Shown: positions 1 to 6,656 of the stretch, piece by piece
How the letters are laid out: each line of letters begins with the position of its first letter
How positions within the stretch are numbered: the first letter of the stretch is position 1
Origin: Deltaproteobacteria bacterium
Lineage (GTDB): Bacteria > Desulfobacterota > Anaeroferrophillalia > Anaeroferrophillales > Tharpellaceae
Direction of reading: 5' to 3'
NCBI GenBank assembly: GCA_030640695.1
Contig: DAOWIX010000099.1
Location: 1-7,968, forward strand
DNA: 7,968 nucleotides
Translations under genes and position numbers: made by a program
Notes under the pieces: generated by a model
Databases searched by the model: none
What the model was told of the DNA's origin: nothing
What the model saw: the letters and a program-made list of their open reading frames with translations, nothing else

Positions 1-781
1 AACCACCAACAATGACAGGTTCTCCCCACAATTTTCCAAACAACAACGATGTTTTTTCATGAACATTGCTGCTAAAAAACTCAGTATCTCCACCTCGCGT
101 ATGAGATGTCAATAAATTATGCAGTTTAAGCCGTCTTGAGGTCTCAGCGGCTACTGCTTGATATGTATTTATTATTATTAAATCATCACCAACTATTTCT
201 CTTAATATTTTTGTTAGAAATGCAAAGTGCGTACAACCCATAACAATAGTATCGGCTCCTTTTTCTAACATCGGTGTTACATATTTTTCCAACATATATC
301 TTATTTCGTCTCCTTCAAATTTCTGCGTTTCTACCAACTCCACAAGACCAGGACATGATTGTATTTCGATATGAGCTTGACCAGTAAACCGGTTAAGTAA
401 ATTTCTAAACGATATGCTGTTCACTGTTTGTTCTGTAGCTAATACTCCAACCGTACCACTCTTACTAACTGCCACTGCAGGTTTAATCCCCGGTTCCACT
501 CCAATAATCGGAATTGAGTAATTGTTACGCAGATTATCAATGGCGCTAACTGTGGCGGTATTACATGCCACAACAACTGCTTTTGCTTTTCTGTTAATTA
601 AATGATCAAGAATTTGAGATGAACGCATGACAATAAACTCTTTCGATTTATTTCCGTAAGGAGCATTTAGTGAGTCAGCGATATAAACAATATTTTCATT
701 AGGTAATTTCTTCCTAATGCTTCGTGCGACTGATAGCCCACCTACACCTGAGTCAAATATGCCTATAGGATTATTGTTCAT
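1..781 (-). CDS. murI: Glutamate racemase (partial, cut at left edge)
   Basis: This cytosolic, cofactor-independent enzyme interconverts L- and D-glutamate and supplies D-glutamate for peptidoglycan. The reading frame is open from ATG at 781 to the window edge (260 codons); family members are about 260-290 residues, so only the last few residues are missing. Visible family motifs are GIFDSGVGG at residues 7-15 (Asp10, Ser11), ADSLNAPYG at 35-43, the first catalytic cysteine in VVACNTA (Cys73) and the second in MGCTH (Cys183, followed by Thr-His). Both acid/base cysteines are intact, so it looks functional. No strong Shine-Dalgarno sequence precedes the ATG. It lies 121 bases downstream of the cation efflux gene, with no evident functional link. 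Codon use is strongly AT-rich (many AAT, ATT, AAA) compared with the ABC and acyl-CoA genes, which may mean transfer or a different genomic neighbourhood. The assignment is secure. Confidence 0.93.
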   Translation of the reverse strand, partial: MNNNPIGIFDSGVGGLSVARSIRKKLPNENIVYIADSLNAPYGNKSKEFIVMRSSQILDHLINRKAKAVVVACNTATVSAIDNLRNNYSIPIIGVEPGIKPAVAVSKSGTVGVLATEQTVNSISFRNLLNRFTGQAHIEIQSCPGLVELVETQKFEGDEIRYMLEKYVTPMLEKGADTIVMGCTHFAFLTKILREIVGDDLIIINTYQAVAAETSRRLKLHNLLTSHTRGGDTEFFSSNVHEKTSLLFGKLWGEPVIVGG

Positions 782-787
782 TCTAAA

Positions 788-816
788 ATCTTATCACTAA
801 AGCCTTGCTATGTAAA
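788..816 (-). promoter_or_regulatory. Possible promoter directly before murI
   Basis: On the minus strand TTTACA (811-816) and TAAGAT (788-793) are separated by 17 bases, giving 5/6 and 4/6 matches to sigma-70 boxes. The -10 box ends only 6 bases before the murI ATG, so transcription would begin about at the start codon and the mRNA would be nearly leaderless. This fits the lack of a clear ribosome binding site. AT-rich sequence yields such matches by chance, so this is weak. Confidence 0.3.
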
Positions 817-937
817 CGTTTTGGGTCACCTGTCGGCCCCCTGAATAATAGGGCATCAACTGAGCTGCTTCCGCCCTGATTTGACCTGTTTGATCTCTGT
901 TCTTACACGCATTTTTGACTATCCAGCATACAGTCAT
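797..937 (-). CDS. Possible 46-residue small ORF between the CDF gene and murI
   Basis: A short open frame runs from ATG at 937 to TAG at 797-799. Its first 35 bases overlap the end of the cation efflux gene in another frame, and the rest fills nearly all of the spacer before murI. The product would start MTVCWIVKNACKNRDQ and end TQNVYIARL; it has two Cys, no membrane segment and a mixed soluble-like composition. I recognise no family. A GGTG just upstream of the ATG is only a weak ribosome binding site. The frame being open across the whole spacer is the main support. It could equally be a chance frame or a decayed gene end. Confidence 0.22.
   Translation of the reverse strand: MTVCWIVKNACKNRDQTGQIRAEAAQLMPYYSGGRQVTQNVYIARL
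850..877. repeat. Short inverted repeat in the CDF-murI spacer
   Basis: AGGGC (850-854) and GCCCT (873-877) form a perfect 5-bp inverted repeat around an 18-base loop. On the minus strand the second half of the spacer can instead pair CCCT with AGGG around ATTATTC. No T-run follows in either direction, so it does not look like an intrinsic terminator. It may be a weak mRNA structure downstream of the CDF stop codon, or chance. Confidence 0.2.
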
Positions 938-1787
938 TTTCACCCATGGATGTCTCAACCTGAATTGTCGAATGCTCTATTGCGAAATGATCATGCAGGT
1001 GTTGCTGGAGGCTCCGCAGGAAATTATTATCCAATGAGTCGTCATTTACCACTATATGAACAGTCAATGCAATTTCGGTGGTACTCAACGGCCAGACATG
1101 CAAATCGTGAATACTATTGACGTGATCAAAGCTCATCAAATAGTTCCTTATTGCGCGGATATCTATGCTATCGGGTACGGCATCCATAGCATAGTTCATA
1201 GAATCTCTAAATAACCCCCATGTGCCGACAAGGATAACAGCGACGATCATAAGGCTCACCACAGGATCGATCCACTGCCAGCCCTTGACTATGATGAATA
1301 TGCCTGCAACAACAACACCGAGCGATACCCCTGCGTCAGCAGCCATATGCAGGAAGGCACCTCTTATATTTAGGTCGTGTTTTTGGCCTTTAACAAAAAG
1401 TAATGCCGTTAAGGTATTGATGACAACTCCAATTGCAGCCACCACAATAACGGTCATACCTGCAACCGGTTTCGGATTGAAAAAACGCCCGATGGCTTCC
1501 CAAGTAATGCCCCCGAGCGCAACAAGTAGAAGTATCGCACTAGCCAGAGAAGCCATGACTGTAGCCTTTCTAAAACCATACGTCCGCTTCTCTGTCGCAG
1601 CTTTTGTGGTGAGTACGCTTGCCCCCCAAGCAAGCAACAGACTGACCACATCACTTAAGTTGTGTCCTGCATCCGCTATCAGTACAAGTGAGTCAGCAAA
1701 TATCCCATAGCTGGCTTCAATAGCAACGAAAACGATATTAAGTATAACGCCAATAGCAAAGGCGTGATTGTAATTGAACTTTAGCAA
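903..1787 (-). CDS. Cation diffusion facilitator (CDF) metal efflux protein, ZitB/CzcD-like
   Basis: An inner-membrane antiporter expected to export Zn(II), or related Cd/Co/Fe ions, in exchange for protons, usually as a homodimer. The 294 residues show about six hydrophobic segments in residues 10-190. The transport-site motif ADAGHNLSD is at 39-46 (His42, Asp46) and its partner HMAAD at 147-151 (His147, Asp151), which together give the family's tetrahedral HD-HD metal site. A cytosolic domain follows from about 200, with HDLHVWPL at 227-234 and IEHSTIQVE at 270-278. The short C-terminal tail holds two Cys (286, 293). No ATG is available near the N-terminus: the frame closes at a stop (1806-1808), so TTG at 1787 with GGA seven bases upstream is chosen. 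The His-rich N-terminal leader and His-rich loop found in many ZitB/CzcD proteins are absent. Family assignment is firm; the metal is inferred from the HD-HD motif. Confidence 0.9.
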   Translation of the reverse strand: MLKFNYNHAFAIGVILNIVFVAIEASYGIFADSLVLIADAGHNLSDVVSLLLAWGASVLTTKAATEKRTYGFRKATVMASLASAILLLVALGGITWEAIGRFFNPKPVAGMTVIVVAAIGVVINTLTALLFVKGQKHDLNIRGAFLHMAADAGVSLGVVVAGIFIIVKGWQWIDPVVSLMIVAVILVGTWGLFRDSMNYAMDAVPDSIDIRAIRNYLMSFDHVNSIHDLHVWPLSTTEIALTVHIVVNDDSLDNNFLRSLQQHLHDHFAIEHSTIQVETSMGENDCMLDSQKCV

Positions 1788-1863
1788 TAGAATTTCCGGT
1801 TCAAGTTATCTAGTTTTCAATCTACTAACCGCCAAATATAAATTGTTACAGCACCATCAAATC

Positions 1864-1878
1864 GTTGATCTTATCAAC
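1864..1878. promoter_or_regulatory. Small perfect inverted repeat upstream of the CDF gene
   Basis: GTTGAT-CTT-ATCAAC is a perfect 6-bp inverted repeat with a 3-base spacer, about 77-91 bases upstream of the TTG start of the efflux gene. Its size and position would suit a dimeric repressor or activator site. It does not match a MerR/ZntR-type or Zur box that I know. The surrounding 178-base gap (1788-1965) is AT-rich and otherwise holds only a possible weak hairpin at the end of the ABC operon. Confidence 0.25.
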
Positions 1879-1926
1879 AAGGCGGAAACAAAAGGTTGTT
1901 ATTATTTTTATTGTCCTTTCGTGGCT

Positions 1927-1963
1927 AAAAAGATTTTTACCGTTCCTGATTTTCACCAGTAAC
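1927..1963 (-). terminator. Weak possible terminator after the ABC permease
   Basis: Just after the permease stop, GTTACTG pairs with CAGGAAC (one mismatch in seven) around an 8-base loop (1942-1963). A TTTTT run follows only about ten bases later (1927-1931). The distance from stem to T-run is too long for a good intrinsic terminator, so this may only slow polymerase or protect the 3' end. Confidence 0.22.
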
Positions 1964-1965
1964 CG

Positions 1966-3012
1966 TTACATATATTCGAAACGTTTACGATAAAGGATAA
2001 TCTGATAGATAAAGAAAGGACCACCCAAAAGAGAAGTCAAAACCCCAACTTTGAGGTCGACCGGAATAATCAAGCGCACACAAAGATCGGCGTAGACCAG
2101 AAAGACCGCCCCTAAAAGTCCGGCCAGCGGAATCAGGCGACGATTGTCGGGGCCGACAACGGCTCGCACCATATGGGGGGCAACCAAGCCGATAAAACCG
2201 ATAACCCCGGCTACCGCAATCGCTCCCCCAGTCATCATTGAAGCCGCAAAAAGGAGAACATTGCGAGCCCGACTGACCTCGACCCCGAGATTGGCGGCAC
2301 TCTCTTCACCAAGCATCAGGATATTGAGGTCGCGCACATAACAGGAGATCAACGCCAGCGAAGCAAACGCCGTCAGTGTCACAATTTCAACATGCATCCA
2401 GTTACGGTTATTGAGATCACCCATCAGCCAAGTAACAATGACGCGACCGACATCGAACTCCCTGGTACTCAAGGTTATAACAAAAGAGGTCACCGCCCCG
2501 AGAATAAGGTTTAAGGCGATACCGGCCAAAAGCAGGGTTGCAATCGAGGTGCGGCCCGCACTGGTGGCAATAACATAGACGGTAATCAGTGTGATAAGGG
2601 CACCGCTTACTGCCATAATCGGCAGGGCGGCTGCAAAAATCACCGTCAAGCCCAGATAAATGGCTAAGACCGCACCTAATGCCGCACCAGAGCTGATCCC
2701 GATTACCCCGGGACTGGCCATCGGGTTTTTGAAAATCCCCTGCATTACAGCCCCGGCGACCGCCAATGAAAAACCTACCAGGGCCGCCGCCAGAACCCGG
2801 GGCAGACGCCCGTCCCAGACAATCGCAGTCTCTACCTGGGAGGGAAAAATGGAAATCGGCAGACCGCATTTTGCGAGAATGATTTCCGCCACCCTGCTGC
2901 TCTCAAGAGCCCAAGAACCATGGGTCAAAGAGAGGGTCACCCCGCCCAAAAGCAGGAGAACCAGACAACCTCCCAGGCCAACGGCGGCCATCCGCGAACG
3001 TTTAGAACTCAT
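1966..3012 (-). CDS. FecCD/BtuC-type ABC importer permease
   Basis: The inner-membrane channel subunit of a type II ABC importer for iron chelates, haem, cobalamin or similar metal complexes; it works as a homodimer with the upstream ATPase. The 348 residues are mostly hydrophobic, consistent with about ten membrane segments, and normal in length. Family landmarks are RLPRVLAAALVG (69-80), GAVMQGIFKNPMASPG (87-102), GISSGAALGA (105-114), the ATPase-coupling region LMLGEESAANLGV (232-244), GFIGLVAPHMVR (272-283) and VGVLTSLLGGPFFIY (322-336). I start it at ATG 3012 rather than TTG 3024. This ATG overlaps the binding-protein gene by 11 bases (ATGAGTTCTAA), the usual sign of translational coupling. 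It is the last gene of the operon. Nothing seen fixes the substrate. Confidence 0.92.
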   Translation of the reverse strand: MSSKRSRMAAVGLGGCLVLLLLGGVTLSLTHGSWALESSRVAEIILAKCGLPISIFPSQVETAIVWDGRLPRVLAAALVGFSLAVAGAVMQGIFKNPMASPGVIGISSGAALGAVLAIYLGLTVIFAAALPIMAVSGALITLITVYVIATSAGRTSIATLLLAGIALNLILGAVTSFVITLSTREFDVGRVIVTWLMGDLNNRNWMHVEIVTLTAFASLALISCYVRDLNILMLGEESAANLGVEVSRARNVLLFAASMMTGGAIAVAGVIGFIGLVAPHMVRAVVGPDNRRLIPLAGLLGAVFLVYADLCVRLIIPVDLKVGVLTSLLGGPFFIYQIILYRKRFEYM

Positions 3013-4033
3013 TTGGGTAAACAATGCCTGCCAGGAGGTTGGCTCCGAGCAGGAGAAATTGAGAGTTAATCCGCAGATAGAGACCAGGAATAGTCAGAAT
3101 CCGATCACCCTTGACGGCCCGAGCATGGCACAACAGAGAATCAATCTTAAGACTTGGCTCAAGTTTACTCTCTAAGGGGACAATAATCATCTCCGGATCC
3201 CATTTCAGCAAGGTCTCGTGATCAACCTGTTTCCACGATTTGATTCCTTGCTCGGCCCCAACATTGACAGCCCCGATAAGCTCACACAGTGAAGTAAAGT
3301 TTGAGGCGACGCCGGGAATATAGCCTCCAAGATCATAGTAGAGCAGACGCAGAGGCTTCTTACGCGATGGCAAGGCGGCCTGCAAGAGGGCTCGTTTTTG
3401 GGCAATAATATCAAGTAAGGCCTCGGCATTGGCACTCTCACCGAGAACCTGACCTAAGACCTTGATCTCTTCAATCACCGATTCAAGCGAATCTTGCGAT
3501 CCGAGATCAAAGGTTGGAATCCCGGCCCGTTGCAGTCTCTGCTTGAAAACGGCATCGGAAAAAGCCACAGTAAAGACTATGTCGGGCTGGCTGGCGATGA
3601 CCAGTTCACTCTCTTTGTAGCTGAAGATCCGCCCGCTTTTAGCCACCTCATCTGCAATCAGCGAAAATCGGGGATCGGCCGCCACCTCATTAAACATGAG
3701 CAGACGCTGACGCGGACAGATCGCCCAGAGAATTTCACTGACCCCGACCGCATGCGGAATTATCCGAAGCGGAGCTCTGGCCAGATCGACAGTTCTCAAC
3801 TCAATTTGAAAAGTCTCACGACGATAGTCATAAAGCCTGTGTGAAAAGCTTATCTGCCGGGGCCATCCCTCCTCCACCTCCGGCCCCTCCCTAACATAAC
3901 TCAGCTCTTTAAACAGTTGCTCCATCGGCAAAGGGGTGGGCGGCATCACCCACTCCTCTCCAACCACCGGGGTGACACCTGAAGAGAAGGCAAGCAAGAA
4001 ACAGATGGTTGTCAAAGTTGTCAATTTCATCAT
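3002..4033 (-). CDS. Periplasmic substrate-binding protein of a metal-chelate ABC importer
   Basis: It captures the substrate in the periplasm and delivers it to the permease encoded next. The 343 residues begin with a typical export signal (basic start MMKLTT, hydrophobic core to about 20, likely cleavage near VVG-EE at 23-27), with no lipobox. A segment of about 55 residues (28-85) precedes the BtuF/FepB-like fold. That fold is seen as RIIPHAVGVSEILWAI (90-105), the ESELVIASQPDIVFTV segment (141-156), a helical linker (about 180-220) and a second lobe with LLYYDLGGYIPGVASNF (230-246) and LLKWDPEMIIV (275-285). The usual Trp/Tyr-rich cobalamin pocket or Arg-rich siderophore pocket cannot be judged by eye. 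ATG 4033 is one base pair of codons after the ATPase stop (TAATTGATG); ATG 4030 or TTG 4036 are alternatives. Weak sequence conservation makes the ligand unknown. Confidence 0.85.
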   Translation of the reverse strand: MMKLTTLTTICFLLAFSSGVTPVVGEEWVMPPTPLPMEQLFKELSYVREGPEVEEGWPRQISFSHRLYDYRRETFQIELRTVDLARAPLRIIPHAVGVSEILWAICPRQRLLMFNEVAADPRFSLIADEVAKSGRIFSYKESELVIASQPDIVFTVAFSDAVFKQRLQRAGIPTFDLGSQDSLESVIEEIKVLGQVLGESANAEALLDIIAQKRALLQAALPSRKKPLRLLYYDLGGYIPGVASNFTSLCELIGAVNVGAEQGIKSWKQVDHETLLKWDPEMIIVPLESKLEPSLKIDSLLCHARAVKGDRILTIPGLYLRINSQFLLLGANLLAGIVYPNEF

Positions 4034-4036
4034 CAA

Positions 4037-4801
4037 TTACGACTCAACCGGCAAGCTCTGAAATTCAAGAAGATCAGCGGATTCAGCGAGACTGACCCCA
4101 AAAACCTCTTTCAGAGCAACCCTCGTAAAAGCTTTTTCAGCAGATCCGTGATAATAGATCCCGCCATTTTGAAGAATTGTCATAGTATCACAAAAACGGC
4201 GTGCCAAATTAAGATCATGGACTGAAGTCAAGATGGTTTTACCCTGTTTTTTAAGTTCCAGCAAGAGTTCCATAATAGCCAAAGAGTTACCAATATCGAG
4301 GCTTGCCGTCGGCTCATCCAGTAAGATCAGCGCGGCTTCAGTCGCCAAAGCCCGAGCGATCAGAACCAGTTGTGCTTCTCCACCGGAGAGTTCGGTCAGC
4401 GAACGCTCCCGTAAATGGGCGGTATTAGTGGACTGCAAGGCCCGTTCGACCACCTCTCGGTCATGATTTTTTAAAGCCTGAAAACGTTTGAGGTGAGGAT
4501 AGCGCCCCATCATGACAAGATCGTAAACACTAATCGGGAAGTTGACCTTGGGATTCTGGGGCACCAAGCTAACCAGAGAACTCAAACGCCGCCGACCCAT
4601 GGTTTTACAATCTCGGCCGAAAAGCTTTATTTGACCCTCTTGAGGGCAATAAATACGGCAGATGTTTTTCAACAAGGTCGTTTTACCGGAACCGTTCGGA
4701 CCAACCAGAGCATGTACCCGGCCAGCTTCATAAGTTGCGGTTATATCCCGCAGAATCTGCTGGCCACCGAAAGAGAAAAAGAGATGTTTAATTTCCAGCA
4801 T
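4037..4801 (-). CDS. FecE/BtuD-type ABC importer ATP-binding protein
   Basis: The cytosolic ATPase that powers the FecCD-type permease two genes downstream. All nucleotide-binding motifs are intact in its 254 residues: Walker A GPNGSGKTT (34-42), Q-loop Gln82 in LVPQN, signature LSGGEAQ (138-144), Walker B LILLDEP (158-164) with catalytic Glu163, D-loop SLD (167-169) and switch His195 in SVHDLNLA. The stretch VYDLVMMGRYPH (92-103) is typical of the iron-chelate/B12 uptake subfamily. The C-terminal 40 residues form a short tail with no regulatory domain visible. ATG 4801 is the only good start, although the ribosome binding site is poor (GAG three bases upstream). It is the first gene of the importer operon, whereas many such operons begin with the binding protein. 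Its stop lies three bases before the binding-protein ATG. Confidence 0.93.
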   Translation of the reverse strand: MLEIKHLFFSFGGQQILRDITATYEAGRVHALVGPNGSGKTTLLKNICRIYCPQEGQIKLFGRDCKTMGRRRLSSLVSLVPQNPKVNFPISVYDLVMMGRYPHLKRFQALKNHDREVVERALQSTNTAHLRERSLTELSGGEAQLVLIARALATEAALILLDEPTASLDIGNSLAIMELLLELKKQGKTILTSVHDLNLARRFCDTMTILQNGGIYYHGSAEKAFTRVALKEVFGVSLAESADLLEFQSLPVES

Positions 4802-4870
4802 GACTCAACATAGGTTCCGAAGAAAACAACCAGAACTCTCGATTGCAAGAGGTAAACCGAACAGTACTTA

Positions 4871-4900
4871 TGTGGGGACAGTTTTTTTCCTGTCCCCACA
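4871..4900. repeat. Perfect 11-bp palindrome with TGTGGGGACAG arms (REP-like)
   Basis: TGTGGGGACAG (4871-4881) and CTGTCCCCACA (4890-4900) are perfect inverted copies around the 8-base spacer TTTTTTTC. It sits in the 234-base gap between the acyl-CoA ligase and the ABC operon. If the candidate promoter at 4918-4946 is right, the hairpin begins about ten bases into the ABC mRNA leader, with a purine-rich loop. No T-run follows the stem in either direction, so a simple terminator is unlikely. GGGGACAG/CTGTCCCC palindromes recur in many genomes and are often linked to REP-associated tyrosine (Y1) transposases; no such transposase is in this window. Confidence 0.7.
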
Positions 4901-4917
4901 CTAAACAAGCAAAATGT

Positions 4918-4946
4918 AATCTAACAATTTATACTGATATGGTCAA
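4918..4946 (-). promoter_or_regulatory. Candidate sigma-70 promoter of the ABC importer operon
   Basis: On the minus strand TTGACC (4941-4946, 5/6 match) lies 17 bases before TAGATT (4918-4923, 4/6 match). An overlapping alternative pairs an upstream TTGATC with TATAAA at 18 bases. Transcription would start near 4911, giving a leader of about 110 bases that begins with the palindrome at 4871-4900. The gap contains no B12-box or other riboswitch signature and no recognisable Fur box. Confidence 0.45.
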
Positions 4947-5035
4947 TAACAGATCAAACTTTTCTGAACATTTAATCCTGGGCCACTCAACCCTATACAC
5001 ACCGAAAACCAATATAGAAAGCGGTAATTGAAGTT

Positions 5036-6598
5036 TCACACCTCTTTTTTGTATTGCTCACGTAACCTGTATTTCAATATCTTACCACTGGCACTACGGG
5101 GCATCTCGGAAATAAAAAGAACTTTGCGCGGGGCTTTGTAGGAGGCGATCTCACCTTTACAGAATTTTCTGAGTTCCTCCTCGCCAACCTCAGCCCCAAC
5201 TTTCAACTGTACAACTGCAGTTACCGCCTCTCCCCACTTGGCGTCCGGCAAGGCGATAACCGCCGCTTGACCGACTGCGGGGTGGCGATAGAGAACGTTT
5301 TCGACCTCAGCCGGATAGACATTTTCGCCACCGGTAATAATCATATCCTTCTTACGATCGACAATATAGATAAAACCTTCATCATCAACCTTACAGAGGT
5401 CCAGAGGGTAGTACCAGCCATCGCGGAAAACGGCCTCGGTCTCAGCCTCTTTACGCCAATAGCCGATCGTATTACCAAGCCCGCGCACTTTAAGCTCACC
5501 AACCTCACCGGGAACTACAGGTTTATCATTTTGATCGACCACGAGACTCTCCATGTCAGTAAAAGAGCGACCGCAAGAAGCCAGGATTTCACTCTTACCG
5601 ACAGCTAGGGCGCGGGCCACATCGAAGGTTCGCAAAATAGTTGTCTGCCCCACGGTCTCACTGGTCCCAAAAAGATGGATAAAGACATTACCATAGATTA
5701 AAATCGCTTTTTGAAAAACTACTGGGGTTACCGGGGCACCGGCAAAATAGATCTTCTTCAAACTTCTCAAATCATATTTCTCCGGCTCCGGAAATTCGGC
5801 CAGAAAGAGAACCATCGGGGTTGCCAACATACCGGTGGTAATCTTGTATTTCTCAACCAGTCCAAGGAAAGTAGCAACGTCCCACATCGGCATAATGACC
5901 GAGGTCGTGCCACTGTAGATATGATTCATCAAGGTCACTTCGCCGGTGGCATGAAAAAGGGGTGAGGCGATGATCCCAACATCATTTTCATCCATCTTCA
6001 ACTCCAGGGTCAAACTGCGACCAACATGGTAAAAGTTGCGATGGATCGCCATACAACCCTTGGGAGCCCCAGTCGTCCCACTGGTATAGAGCAGAGCTGC
6101 CAGATCATCTTCGGACAAAGAGACAGCGGGCAAAGATGGAGAAGCTTTGCCAATAAGTTCTTCATAATGATACCAACCTGAAGGGGTCTTGGCCGAATCA
6201 CCAATAAAAATAACTTCCCTGATAAAAGGAAGATCATCCCGGATCTTTTCAAAATACCCTAAGTACTCTTCATTGACCATTATTACGGAGGGCTCTGAGT
6301 CAATCAGAATATCTAACATCTCTTTAGGGGCCAGGCGAAAATTGAGCATTACCAGGACGAGACCGGCACCCGGAATAGAGAAATAGGACTCTGCATTTTC
6401 GATACTGTTTTTACTTAAAATTGCGACCCGCTCACCCTTTTTTAAACCGAAACTAAGCAGAGCATTGGCCATCCGGTTGCAACGCTCGACCATTTCTGCA
6501 AAAGTATAGCTTCTTGAGCCCTCAATAAGGGCAACTTTTTCGGGATTAAATTCGAGGTTGCGCTGTAACATATTGCGTAGTGTACAAAAAGTTTTCAT
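5036..6598 (-). CDS. Class I adenylate-forming acyl-CoA ligase (AMP-dependent), non-canonical A7 motif
   Basis: Expected to activate a carboxylic acid with ATP to an acyl-adenylate and transfer it to CoA. The 520-residue cytosolic protein has normal length and family motifs: P-loop YTSGTTGAPKG (171-181), substrate-pocket region PLFHATGE (213-220), FGTSE (310-314, A5), hinge DRKKDMIITGGENVYPAEVE (414-433) and C-terminal lysine loop RSASGKILK (501-509) with Lys506. The A7 motif is unusual: GWYYPLDLCK (394-403) replaces the usual W-x-x-TGDLG. The ribose-binding Asp400 remains, but Thr-Gly are Pro-Leu. ATG 6598 is chosen because GGAG lies six bases upstream; a GTG at 6610 would put that site inside the gene. 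It follows the acyl-CoA dehydrogenase gene after a 170-base gap with a repeat, so they may or may not be co-transcribed. The acid used (aliphatic, aromatic or carnitine-like) cannot be read from the sequence. Confidence 0.9.
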   Translation of the reverse strand: MKTFCTLRNMLQRNLEFNPEKVALIEGSRSYTFAEMVERCNRMANALLSFGLKKGERVAILSKNSIENAESYFSIPGAGLVLVMLNFRLAPKEMLDILIDSEPSVIMVNEEYLGYFEKIRDDLPFIREVIFIGDSAKTPSGWYHYEELIGKASPSLPAVSLSEDDLAALLYTSGTTGAPKGCMAIHRNFYHVGRSLTLELKMDENDVGIIASPLFHATGEVTLMNHIYSGTTSVIMPMWDVATFLGLVEKYKITTGMLATPMVLFLAEFPEPEKYDLRSLKKIYFAGAPVTPVVFQKAILIYGNVFIHLFGTSETVGQTTILRTFDVARALAVGKSEILASCGRSFTDMESLVVDQNDKPVVPGEVGELKVRGLGNTIGYWRKEAETEAVFRDGWYYPLDLCKVDDEGFIYIVDRKKDMIITGGENVYPAEVENVLYRHPAVGQAAVIALPDAKWGEAVTAVVQLKVGAEVGEEELRKFCKGEIASYKAPRKVLFISEMPRSASGKILKYRLREQYKKEV

Positions 6599-6604
6599 CT
6601 GAAA

Positions 6605-6608
6605 CTCC
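6605..6608 (-). promoter_or_regulatory. Ribosome binding site of the acyl-CoA ligase
   Basis: GGAG on the minus strand lies six bases before ATG 6598. It decides the start in favour of this ATG over the in-frame GTG at 6610, which would overlap the site. Confidence 0.75.
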
Positions 6609-6656
6609 ACTAATTAAATTCGAGAACGCCGCCAACTTTGCTTCGCTCTCACTAAT

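Noticed and set aside
797..902. GGAAGCAGC inside the CDF-murI spacer recalls the GGAA tetraloop region of bacterial signal recognition particle RNA.
   Set aside because: The stem next to the loop has only two pairs, the 3' side of the symmetric loop does not match the conserved A-G-C-A, and no complementary 5' half exists upstream. It lies partly against the CDF coding end.
881..1120. Plus-strand frame opposite the CDF 3' end, and similar frames opposite or within the other genes.
   Set aside because: They are antisense or out-of-frame shadows of well-supported coding regions with intact family motifs.
1774..1962. Plus-strand 62-codon frame in the CDF-ABC gap.
   Set aside because: It needs a TTG start inside the antisense CDF gene, has no ribosome binding site, and its product matches nothing I know. 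Its 3' half looks somewhat protein-like, so a decayed gene end is not excluded.
4871..4900. Palindrome as a bidirectional intrinsic terminator.
   Set aside because: The T-run is in the loop on the plus strand and no T-run follows the stem on either strand.
4843..5031. Plus-strand 62-codon frame spanning the palindrome.
   Set aside because: The frame runs through a palindromic repeat and AT-rich spacer, with no family resemblance and no ribosome binding site.
4802..5035. Cobalamin riboswitch upstream of a BtuCD-like operon; GGCCACTC at 4981-4988 looked like part of a B12 box.
   Set aside because: The remaining conserved B12-box and adenosyl-binding elements are absent, and the gap is shared with a predicted promoter and the palindrome.
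6599..6610. GTG start at 6610 for the acyl-CoA ligase.
   Set aside because: It would place the good GGAG ribosome binding site inside the gene; ATG 6598 is correctly spaced from that site.
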